From positions 22,945,813 through 23,009,812 of the forward strand of contig CM065704.1 in assembly GCA_017654935.2 (NCBI GenBank): a stretch of DNA of 64,000 bases, read 5' to 3'. Below, in pieces: positions 54,383 through 64,000 of the stretch (the stretch's first letter is position 1; each line of letters opens with the position of its first letter). The stretch is from Phymorhynchus buccinoides (Eukaryota > Mollusca > Gastropoda > Neogastropoda > Raphitomidae). The position numbers and the translations under genes were made by a program. The notes beneath the pieces were generated by a model that did not search any database, was not told the DNA's origin, and saw only the letters and a program-made list of their open reading frames with translations.

Positions 54383-54614
54383 CCCTTTCACCGCCATTTT
54401 TGCACCACAATGACGTAACACCCATGTCATTAAAAACCCTTGAAATCAGGGTCTGTTATTCAATGATATTGTGCTCCTAAATTTGAGCAGTAAGGATTGA
54501 CTGTATTCCAAATGTGTCACAAAGAAATCCCACAATATTGCAGATGAAATCTTTTATGTAGCCAAGTAAGTTTAATGGACATTTTTGACTCAAAGATGGC
54601 TGGCGGTGAAAGGG
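54383..54614. mobile_element. TTAA-type MITE (family P), copy 2
   Basis: CCCTTTCACCGCCA to TGGCGGTGAAAGGG, TTAA at 54379-54382 and 54615-54618. The right TTAA is shared with the next element. Confidence 0.85.
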
Positions 54615-54618
54615 TTAA

Positions 54619-54855
54619 AGACCCACCAGGTCACGTGTCAAAATCACGGGTTTCACGTGTTTCACGTGTTTTCCCTCTTATAGCTAGTAAGAAATTTTGT
54701 TTTGACCAGGTTTGACACCCATACAAATGTCCCCAAATTGAAAACGAAACATAATTTTAAGGAGCAGCCTCAATTTGAAGTTGGGGACATTTGTATGTGG
54801 GTCACAGCTACCCAGAAAACAACCCAAGGGATTTAATCGTGGTGCGTCAGTGAGA
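54619..54855. mobile_element. TTAA-flanked palindromic MITE (family G), copy 2
   Basis: AAGACCCACCAGGTCACGTG at the left, inner arms as in 14389-14610; the right end GCGTCAGTGAGAG is degraded. It abuts family P copy 2 across one TTAA. Confidence 0.75.
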
Positions 54856-55790
54856 GAATATAGACTTGCATCTCCGCCAAGACAGTAATTTTTTGATATT
54901 TTTGGCTTAAAAAAATACAGAAAAAGAAACTCAAAATAATTAACGTAACCCCTTCCACCTAACTCATATCTACTTACTCAACATCATAACCAGTAGAGTT
55001 TTTTATGGTTTTTTTTTTTACTGCTTGACTATGATTCTTATAAATTCCATGAGGTGTTACCCACCTACAACAAGACCTTAGAGAGAAAAAAGCGAATAAC
55101 TTTTATGGTCGAAAAAGAATCGTAACAAAACAAAAACATGCAATAAAGATTACCTGTGACCAAAATTAATTAATCCTCCAAATGAATCCAAATGTATCTT
55201 CCACAGGTAGCTTTTCGTTGTTGATGATGGTAGGGCCTACTTTACCCCATAGAAAATGTTTTTGTCAAAATAATCGTGTTCTTAGCCCTAAAAGAAGCAA
55301 GGGCTTCTTAACCTCCAAATTTGACAATTTGCGTCTCCACTGAGCACATTACGTGCAAGATCATCTTCACATCCACGAAACCCATACCCTCCCACGGTCT
55401 ACAAGGTCCCCTGACCATTTTCAATCGAATGCCTAGCTATGATTTGCATAGTGTGCGAATGAAACAGACAACACATGCAAAAAAAAGCAAGGATCTGCAA
55501 ACATGGACAAGAAACATAATTTTCTTGTAGAAGCTAAAATAATTAATTCTAACATTGACGTATTATTGGATTTATTACAAGTAATAACTTGTATCAAACA
55601 ATGACTGCAGAAATATAAAAAGGGGGGTTTGCTTTTTATATTTCAGCAGTCTTTTTTTTAACTTTCGTAATAAGTTCAAGAATATGTCAATGGACTATCT
55701 AAAGATAGTCCGTTTTGACTCCAAGCCATCGCGGAGTGAGTAGTGGAAGTAACGAGTTTGAATTCAGAACTTTGTAACATTTGAAATACG
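54856..55790. other. Unassigned AT-rich DNA
   Basis: No exon or repeat recognised; the open frame 55321-55530 has no domain. Confidence 0.35.
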
Positions 55791-55794
55791 GACT

Positions 55795-55940
55795 GGTTGG
55801 AGGTGTTATGCTATGAATTGTTCTATGTTTTATATCAAGTTTTCAGGGTGTGTTTCGAGGTGATTTATTACGTTGTTATAATGTCAAACGCTGTTTGAAC
55901 TTTACGTGAAGACAGGACTATAAACGATTAACTAACTTGT
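55795..55940 (+). mobile_element. Retroelement 3' tail fragment
   Basis: TGTTATGCTATGAATTGTTCTA and GACAGGACTATAAACGATTA resemble the tail at 20950-21180. Confidence 0.4.
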
Positions 55941-56397
55941 CACTTGTCACTGCGTTCTGTACAAAGGTTCTTGCTCAATGTGTCACGAGCTTTAGATGCT
56001 GATGTAGGCCTATCTAATATGTTTGATAGTTCATCTTATGATTCTGGCTGTTTGCATTATATTGAAAAATAAATGTAAGCGGGTGAGCTTTTTAGAACGC
56101 TATGCGTGTACATTGCTTTGTCCTAAATCCTGTGATTAATAAAAGCAATTGTGTTGAACCTTGACACACCTTTCTGGTGATATTTGTTGTTGATGCATTT
56201 CGAGTGAATAATGACAACGGTGTTGAAAATTATACAAGTGATGCAAATAGTGATGATGGAGGAATGTGTGTATTAATTTTCTCCTTTCTCTGTCACTCTC
56301 TGTCGGTCTCTGTGTGAGTCATTATTTCTGTCTGTCTGTTTATCTGTCTATCGTTTCCCTATCCCTTCGTGCGTCTGTCTGTTTGCCTGCCTGTCTC

Positions 56398-56570
56398 ACT
56401 TACTCAGACAGTCAACCACTCACTCACTCACTCACTCAACCACTCATTCAACCACTCACGCACTGACCCACCCACTCACTCACTCAACCGCTCACTCATT
56501 CACTCAGCCACTCATTCAGCCACTCACTCACCCAACCACTCATTAAACCACTCACGCAACCACCCATACA
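56398..56570. repeat. (ACTC)n-type degenerate tandem repeat
   Basis: CACTCACTCACTCACTCAAC-like units with many single changes. Confidence 0.85.
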
Positions 56571-56858
56571 CATCCTGGTTTGGGCATACACCCAAGTAAA
56601 AGTTTATAAAAAACAACACCTCCACCTACATACAATGAAAAAGAAACATCTGAAAGTGCCGACGGGGGACCCAGAGATGCACTGACTGACCATACATGCC
56701 CTACCAACACAAGAGCAGCCCCAAGAGGCACACATCTACTTTCCGTCTTGCATACACAATGTCATTTCATCAGAAAGAATAGGCCTACTTACAAGTTGTA
56801 AAGGAAAATCGTAGTATAAAGAACAGAATACGGACATACACGTTCGGACGCATGCGTG

Positions 56859-57282
<424 letters not shown>

Positions 57283-57621
57283 AGCATCACGCGACAGAAA
57301 GATGGATGTTTGTATGTTTGAAACAACCATTACATTTATAATACGCAAAAAATGAAAACAATCACAGAACTGGTGCATTTAAACAAAATACTTGCATCAC
57401 TATAGGACCATTTTCACTACTTAGAAACCAGAACTACTTAGGCATAAATCGATCGCCCAGAATGCATGACCACTCATTGCCATGGCTCTTACCAGCAAAC
57501 CATGGTTCATGGTAGATCAATATTATGGACACCTACGCCTTTGTACCATGCTTAGACTACCAGTTATTGTTCTATAATATTCTCTGGACCTGAAAGGAAG
57601 AAAACTCAAATGATTCACAGA
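57283..57621. other. Unassigned intergenic DNA
   Basis: No exon or known repeat recognised. Confidence 0.35.
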
Positions 57622-57972
57622 ATAGCGAAGAAAACGAGTAACACTAAGCATGATGGCAAACACAGTGAAGTACTTCATGCAGGTAATAAAACTTTACTTT
57701 TCTATGTTTTTCAGTTGTAATGAGTAAGGCGGCTCTGTGTGGGCAGATCTTCAGAAAAGTTATCACTACGAAACCGTTTATCTGCAACCTGCTGGGCTTT
57801 CATGATGCAAGACTCTGGACACGATCTTGTTCTATTCCTCTACGTGGTGAAAATGTGAAAATCTGTTTAACGTAATCCGGTCTGGAACATAGAAAAGTAA
57901 TGTTGTATTACCTGCATGAAGTACTTCACTATGTTTGCCATCATGCTTAGTGTTATTCGTTTTCTTCGCTAT
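57622..57972. mobile_element. Element with about 85-bp terminal inverted repeats
   Basis: ATAGCGAAGAAAACGAGTAA CACTAAGCATGATGGCAAAC at the left and the inverse at the right, ending CGTTTTCTTCGCTAT. AACATAGAAAAGTAA marks the inner limit of the right arm. Single copy in the window. Confidence 0.87.
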
Positions 57973-58456
57973 TTCTTGCAACACCAGTAAAGTCCCGAAT
58001 TTTTAACAATACAGATAAGTATTACTCTCTACGTTCCATTTAACAGCTGAATTGTAAGTAATTATTGAACAATTTCTCAAATATTTCGTCAATCATTTTA
58101 ACTTCATTTTTTTTGTTCCTTTAAATTGATGAGACCAGAAGCCATTCCACAGTCACGGATTGCCAATGAAAAAACCGAGAGAAGTTCAGAAATAATTACC
58201 TATTCTGGCTGACGACAAAAGTGGATTCAGTCGTAACATGGCCATAAGTATTTCAAAATAATGCAAAGATTTCTGATACACCAAGATGGCCATCCTACGT
58301 CACTGGACAGTTCGTTAAATTAATTCTTCCCTCAAACCCACTTTAAGGAAACTTGAACATGGTTGCAACATGAACAGCCATTGTTCTTGCCAGTCAATGG
58401 CTAGTGCCTTATTTCAATGATACATAGGCCTACATAAATGACTTTCTTGCGTTTGT

Positions 58457-58458
<2 letters not shown>

Positions 58459-58541
<83 letters not shown>
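58459..58541. repeat. (GA)n microsatellite
   Basis: About 41 GA units. Confidence 0.97.
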
Positions 58542-58542
<1 letters not shown>

Positions 58543-58730
58543 AGGATTAAAAGAAAGACAAATCCAGATACATCCATCAAGTCAAACATAGCGTATAGCT
58601 TTTTCTAGCATACCTGCCGCAACATGCCACACACGACGAATGAGTTGCACTACTGACCCACATCGGAGTGGTAGGTTTGGGGCAGTGGGCGAATGCTTCG
58701 TGCCTCCATACGGAGAGCTGGACGACCTCG

Positions 58731-58749
58731 CCCCCCCCCCCCCCCCCCC
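58731..58749. repeat. Poly-C tract
   Basis: About 19 C just before family Q copy 4. Confidence 0.9.
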
Positions 58750-58953
58750 ACGAGTCTCTTCCCGTGGGGATACCGAGGGGGGTCTTTCGTAAAAATAGTT
58801 TCCCCACCTTCTTCAAGCAGCTCTGTGCTCGTAATTTCCTCTAATCTGCCACTCTCTTTGACTCTGATTGTCCCCTTTGCTTTCTATCATCTACTATCTT
58901 TCTGACTTATTGGCCCGTTCTCCTGCCTTTTTTTTCCAACAAAAAATCTTCCA
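58745..58953 (+). repeat. Dispersed repeat (family Q), copy 4, cut by the assembly gap
   Basis: CCCGTGGGGATACCGAGGGG, then CTGCCACTCTCTTTGACTCT and TTATTGGCCCGTTCTCCTGC. It stops at the run of N. Confidence 0.75.
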
Positions 58954-59453
58954 NNNNNNNNNNNNNNNNNNNNNNNNNNNNNNNNNNNNNNNNNNNNNNN
59001 NNNNNNNNNNNNNNNNNNNNNNNNNNNNNNNNNNNNNNNNNNNNNNNNNNNNNNNNNNNNNNNNNNNNNNNNNNNNNNNNNNNNNNNNNNNNNNNNNNNN
59101 NNNNNNNNNNNNNNNNNNNNNNNNNNNNNNNNNNNNNNNNNNNNNNNNNNNNNNNNNNNNNNNNNNNNNNNNNNNNNNNNNNNNNNNNNNNNNNNNNNNN
59201 NNNNNNNNNNNNNNNNNNNNNNNNNNNNNNNNNNNNNNNNNNNNNNNNNNNNNNNNNNNNNNNNNNNNNNNNNNNNNNNNNNNNNNNNNNNNNNNNNNNN
59301 NNNNNNNNNNNNNNNNNNNNNNNNNNNNNNNNNNNNNNNNNNNNNNNNNNNNNNNNNNNNNNNNNNNNNNNNNNNNNNNNNNNNNNNNNNNNNNNNNNNN
59401 NNNNNNNNNNNNNNNNNNNNNNNNNNNNNNNNNNNNNNNNNNNNNNNNNNNNN
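58954..59453. other. Assembly gap, 500 N
   Basis: Exactly 500 N, probably a placeholder length. Open frames across it are artefacts. Confidence 1.
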
Positions 59454-59456
59454 TTC

Positions 59457-59610
59457 TCCACCGGACATTTAGAGAGGTCCTAGCCAGAGCATTCCCTGTG
59501 GGAACTCCATGAAAACCCTGCGATGGGCTGAGGCGGACTCAGGGCAGGTTCAGTGGAATCCCACCGTGGAGGCGACAGCGCTGAATCTCAGGGTGCTGCA
59601 AAAGCCACAA
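59457..59610 (-). other. Diverged duplicate of the MARCH5 tail/3' UTR module; possible alternative terminal exon
   Basis: On the - strand, TTGTGGCTTTTGCAG (a good acceptor ending at 59596) is followed by sequence aligning with the end of the MARCH5 exon: GCACCCTGAGATTCAGC against GCACCCCGGGGTCCTCC, then GTGGGATTCCACTGA against GTGGGATTCCAGTGA, and on into the UTR (TGGAGTTCCCACAGGGAA against GGGGAACTCCC). In the MARCH5 frame it would read STLRFSAVASTVGFH then stop; in phase 0 from the acceptor it reads HPEIQRCRLHGGIPLNLP then stop. Either a duplicated 3' UTR segment or an alternative last exon. Confidence 0.5.
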
Positions 59611-59756
59611 ATCAAAAACTCGTTTTTTCAGCTTCCATACAAACCATTTCACAAGCAAACAACCTTTTGTCTCCTGAAAGTATTCAGAGAGTTCCCAGCC
59701 TGGGAGTTCCCCGTGTGGGTACCCTGTGACTGGCCGAGGTGGGCTCCTGGGCAGGC

Positions 59757-59915
59757 TCACTGGAATCCCACGGAGGAGGCTGAGGCGGAGGACCCCGGGG
59801 TGCTGCTGGTGTCCTCCTCGTAGTCCATGATGACGCGGTTGGCCTGCCGGTGGTACTGGCTCTGCTTGTAGTAGATCTTCAGCACACCCTTGATGGCGAT
59901 GAAGGCTATGCCCCC
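59757..59915 (-). CDS. MARCHF5: MARCH5 (MARCHF5) mitochondrial E3 ubiquitin ligase, last coding exon (partial gene)
   Basis: Read on the - strand, an acceptor (GTACGTGTTTTCCAG) precedes 52 codons and a TGA at 59759-59757. The product begins GGIAFIAIKGVLKIYYKQSQ, continues YHRQANRVIMDYEED, and ends with a Ser/Ala-rich tail (SSASASSVGFQ). The first 35 residues match the end of MARCH5 (GGIAFVAIKG...YFKQQQYLRQAHR in human), covering the last membrane-proximal segment and cytosolic tail. MARCH5 is a RING-CH E3 ligase of the mitochondrial outer membrane that controls mitochondrial dynamics. The RING-CH and earlier membrane segments are not in the window or were not recognised; upstream exons should lie above 59915. 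The tail is longer than in vertebrates. Confidence 0.88.
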   Translation of the reverse strand, partial: GGIAFIAIKGVLKIYYKQSQYHRQANRVIMDYEEDTSSTPGSSASASSVGFQ

Positions 59916-59956
59916 CTGGAAAACACGTACAGATATTTACCTTATTTTACACAATA

Positions 59957-60132
59957 CAGTGGAACCTCCCTTACAAGACCTCCCATCATAAGACTCCCTC
60001 CCATATAAGACCTACTTCTCTGAGACATTGCCCTTCTTTGTGAGTATTAAAATTACCTCCCTTATAAGACCCCTCCCTTATAAGACCTCATTTTGGATGA
60101 TTTTTGACAGTCTTACAAGGGAGGTTCCACTG
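59957..60132. mobile_element. Pogo-like MITE, TA target (family C), copy 2
   Basis: CAGTGGAACCTCCCTTACAA to TTACAAGGGAGGTTCCACTG, TA at 59955-59956 and 60133-60134. The centre AGACATTGCCCTTCTTTGTG is shared with copy 1. Confidence 0.88.
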
Positions 60133-60134
60133 TA

Positions 60135-60295
60135 CAGTAAAAACCACTTAAGTCAAAGTTGAAGGGACTGAAATTATATTTTGAGATAGCCAATATTTTG
60201 AGTTAAAAAGACTTTTCAACATAGAGATTATTATACTGGGACCCAAAAGATGATTGTGAGTTATCCAGTGTTTTTGAGTTATCCGTTTTCCACTG
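60135..60295. mobile_element. Pogo-like MITE sharing a TA with family C copy 2
   Basis: CAGTAAAAACCACTTAAGTC at the left and GAGTTATCCGTTTTCCACTG at the right are imperfect inverted ends with TA on both sides. The left TA (60133-60134) is also the right TA of the preceding element. Confidence 0.65.
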
Positions 60296-60507
60296 TAAAA
60301 GGCAATATTTTTTTCTTCTCCTCAGACTGTAATATGACTAGAAAAGTAATAGAAAACTTATTCACTCTAACAACAAAATGAAAAATGGGTTAAAAAAAAA
60401 ATTGCGGGAAGGGGCAGGCCTTAAAAATAAGACACGCCTTATTGTCTGTAAAACATGGTATTTTCTTGACGAATTGTCAGCAATCAGTCTCTCTATTGTT
60501 CGGCTCT

Positions 60508-60905
60508 CAGGTATGAAAGTGGATGAAGATCAAAAAAGAGGAAAAAATTTCAACGTTCCCAAAAATATTTTTACAAACACCTTTTCGCCTACCTAACGTC
60601 ACAAATTTTATTCAGCAAGGAGGGGGTCCGAAAATTTGGTCGGCACAAATACCTTCCACACACATTTTCAGCTATCATCGCTACTTTTGTTGAGCGGGAG
60701 CTACTCATTTCGCCTTCCTTCGCACAATTGAAGCGAGTGAGCTAAAGCAACTTCCGATTAAGCAGTTTGAGAATCCCGCCAAATAAAGACTTGTAGATAT
60801 AAGAATACGGCAAGATCGGTCCTTTACGCGGAATTTTTTTTTAACGCGGAAGTTTTGAAAAATTTCCGCGGATTTTCCGCGAAACGCTGAATTCTTTCAT
60901 GCCTG
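60508..60905. mobile_element. DNA transposon-derived element (family H), copy 2, inverted and shorter
   Basis: CAGGTATGAAAG to CTTTCATGCCTG with a 6-bp target duplication GGCTCT (60502-60507, 60906-60911). Shares AATACGGCAAGATCGGTCCT and CGGATTTTCCGCG with copy 1. Confidence 0.85.
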
Positions 60906-61085
60906 GGCTCTGTATGGCCATGCATTCGACGATGGCTTTCATTGGCCAAACCAAACCGGCTTGGACGCTTAGCATGGCAGGGAACAAAGAAGAAGAAATT
61001 TGGCTCCTTACCCAAATTGTTCTTTCAACTCTGGTTGACATAAGCCTGACGCTGGGGCCAACAGCAAAGTGAAAGCTGCGCGTTT

Positions 61086-61202
61086 AATAACAGTGGCACA
61101 GTGGTAACGCGTTCGCCTCGTGTCAAGTAAACCCCAGTTCGAACCTGGGTACAGGGGATTTTTCCTCTCACTTTGCACTAGGCCTTATGGTCTGAACGTG
61201 GA

Positions 61203-61236
<34 letters not shown>

Positions 61237-61445
61237 GTACCCATGTGCCACACGTTAAACACAGTTGCAACGAAAAAGTTGTCATTTGGTCAACATTTAC
61301 CCCCTTTCCTTCCTCATCAGTCACACAAAAATCGCATGCAAATTTATTATTTTTAAATTGGGTGGCGCGCCTCTGGCTGCAACGTGCTCTCCAGGTGGGA
61401 GCAACCCGAATTTCACAGAGACGCCTCTGTGACTATAAAATACCT
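61086..61445 (+). mobile_element. tRNA-derived SINE (family S), short form
   Basis: A box TGGCACAGTGGTAACGCG at about 61094 and B box AGTTCGAACCT at about 61136, followed by TTTCGGATGAGACGATAAAC. It shares about 350 bp with the - strand copy at 18.8-19.3 kb but lacks its 150-bp internal module. Lies in the presumed MARCH5 intron. Confidence 0.87.
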
Positions 61446-61614
61446 AATACTAATAACAGATTTTCTAGTTTCCACAGTGATGACAAATAACGATACAGCT
61501 AAGTCTTTTGCGAATGACAATAACTCCCAAACTCGGGGACACATGTGCTGGCTGTTAGCGCTTGTAACAGTCAAAGGGATTAGTAAGACTTTCCCCAATG
61601 TTAGCGGTCCTGAA

Positions 61615-61945
61615 CCCCCCATGGGGATACCGGGGGGTCTTATGTATAAATAGTTCCCCCACCGTCTGGAAGTTTTGTGCTTGTAATTACTTCCACTAAT
61701 CTGTCACTCTCTTTGAGTTTGACTCTGTCTTTTCCCTTTGCTTACTGTCATCTACAATCGTTCTGCTTTACCAGTCCATTCTCCTGCCTTTTTTCACAAA
61801 ACTCTTTCAAAAACATTTCCTCCAGCCGAAGTCGGACTTGCTGGGCCTAACTATTTCTTTGTTAGGCGCATAGCGGCAGCATGACGCATCTGCACTCATA
61901 ATTGACAGGAAACTGTCTGAGCGATCGAAGAAGAAGAAGAAGCGG
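61615..61945 (+). repeat. Dispersed repeat (family Q), copy 5
   Basis: CCCATGGGGATACCGGGGGG to GAGCGATCGAAGAAGAAGAA; the longest + copy. No TIR or tRNA head was recognised. Confidence 0.8.
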
Positions 61946-62209
61946 TCATCAAGTCCTTTGGGCTAATAATGGTGATGTACCCTGGGATGGGCATCTCTTA
62001 CATGAACACATTCTAGCCTAGACTTCTAACCTAGAATACGCAGACTTTGACGCTCAGACAGACCATAAAGCCTTGTGAAGGCTGAGCAGGAAAAAAATCT
62101 GCTATAATAATCTAGACTTGACGGACAGTCAATGACAAAGAAGACATTGACAAAAAGAAAGGAGAGCAAAAGAGGTATGTATAACATCTTAAGGTCAAGG
62201 AGAAAAACT

Positions 62210-63290
<1,081 letters not shown>

Positions 63291-63509
63291 ACGTGTGTAT
63301 TCCTTCCTGCTGCTTGTTGACATTTTCATCAGTTTCTGCGAGGGTGAGGTGTTATCAGAGAGTGACAGTGCTGGTGAATGAGGGTGGATGTCTTTGTGAG
63401 TGAGAATCATGTTATTTTTGTTACTTTATTTCTTTGCACTGGAATGTTGGTAGTATGACTATCTTGTTGATTTGAATGCATGTTTTTAATGTTGATGTTA
63501 TTGTTGCTT

Positions 63510-63582
63510 TTGAAAAGCGCATCGAGCATACTAAGGTATGGATTTTAGCGCTATATGAAATAAAATTATTATTATTATTATA
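63510..63582 (+). mobile_element. SINE/LINE 3'-tail fragment with (TTA)n end
   Basis: AAAGCGCATCGAGCATACTA, then TTTTAGCGCTATATGAAATA and (ATT)n. This is the same tail type as at 41921-41985. No head was recognised upstream. Confidence 0.6.
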
Positions 63583-64000
63583 CAAAATCAGACTTACTAA
63601 AAGGACTGTTATATACCGAGATCAGACTTACTAAAAGTACTATTATATACCGAAATTTCTCATTTTCTTTGCAGATGGAAAATACGGAAACGATCTGAGC
63701 GAAGTATGACCACTGACAATGGGGAGAAAAGAAGCAGGATGAAGCAAAACGGAAGACGTTGTCATTAAATCAATAGGACATAGGGCGCTCTTTTTACTGG
63801 CAAATCACAAACCCAGCTATTGATCCATACACTACTTCTCTTGCTATCACCATCCTTTGACGTGAAAGCTCAAATTCTTTGTCAAAGTTTCCCCCAAATT
63901 TCACATTGTGCTTTTGCGCGTGCGTGTGTGTGCATGCATGGCTTGCATGTGTATGTGTGTAAGCATGCATGCCTGTGAGAGTGTGTGCGTGCACGTGTGC
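63583..64000. other. Right-hand end, nothing recognised
   Basis: A 14-bp word (GACTTACTAAAAG) repeats near 63591 and 63626; GT-rich sequence starts at 63918. No exon seen. Confidence 0.35.

Noticed and set aside
58868..59512. Open frames across the N run
   Set aside because: Translation of unknown bases, an artefact.

Overview
The window is eukaryotic nuclear DNA, most probably from a marine mollusc and probably a gastropod. This rests on the lophotrochozoan-like CPEB and MARCH5 sequences, short exons with GT-AG introns, very dense (CT)n/(GA)n and (CA)n microsatellites, and many small inverted-repeat transposons. The species cannot be fixed from sequence alone. Most long open frames are microsatellite translations and not genes.

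Three genes are supported. (1) A complete CPEB2/3/4 (Orb2) class cytoplasmic polyadenylation element-binding protein on the + strand. Eight coding exons (10373-11242, 11776-11887, 13741-13917, 16993-17082, 18126-18244, 19343-19457, 19802-19983, 22704-22931) join in frame into 630 residues. An AT-rich tract follows that may be a very long 3' UTR, with candidate poly(A) signals near 33781 and 40169. (2) A two-exon secreted mucin-like protein on the + strand (50126-50183 joined to 51027-52027; 352 residues): signal peptide, Thr/Ala/Ser-rich region and an unrecognised cysteine-free C-terminal domain. (3) The last coding exon of MARCH5 (MARCHF5), a mitochondrial RING-CH ubiquitin ligase, on the - strand (59915-59757). 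The rest of that gene was not found and would lie to the right.

Layout: 1-690 minisatellite; 700-9000 repeat-rich flank with a LINE remnant, a local duplication, a TCAAGGTCA-rich tandem block and microsatellites; 9000-10372 CPEB 5' flank; 10373-22931 CPEB with transposon-filled introns; 22932-about 40230 AT-rich presumed 3' UTR/downstream DNA; 40800-50110 repeat-dense intergenic DNA; 50115-52030 mucin-like gene; 52100-58950 microsatellites and palindromic elements; 58954-59453 assembly gap of 500 N; 59457-59915 MARCH5 3' end; 59957-64000 repeats, presumably MARCH5 intron.

The most notable points are the linkage of a CPEB2/3/4 gene to MARCH5 (CPEB3 and MARCHF5 are neighbours in human), a diverged tandem copy of the MARCH5 tail with its own splice-acceptor-like site, palindromic elements carrying telomere-like repeats in both arms, pairs of different miniature transposons that abut on one shared TTAA or TA, and an inverted-repeat element holding a reverse-transcriptase fragment.
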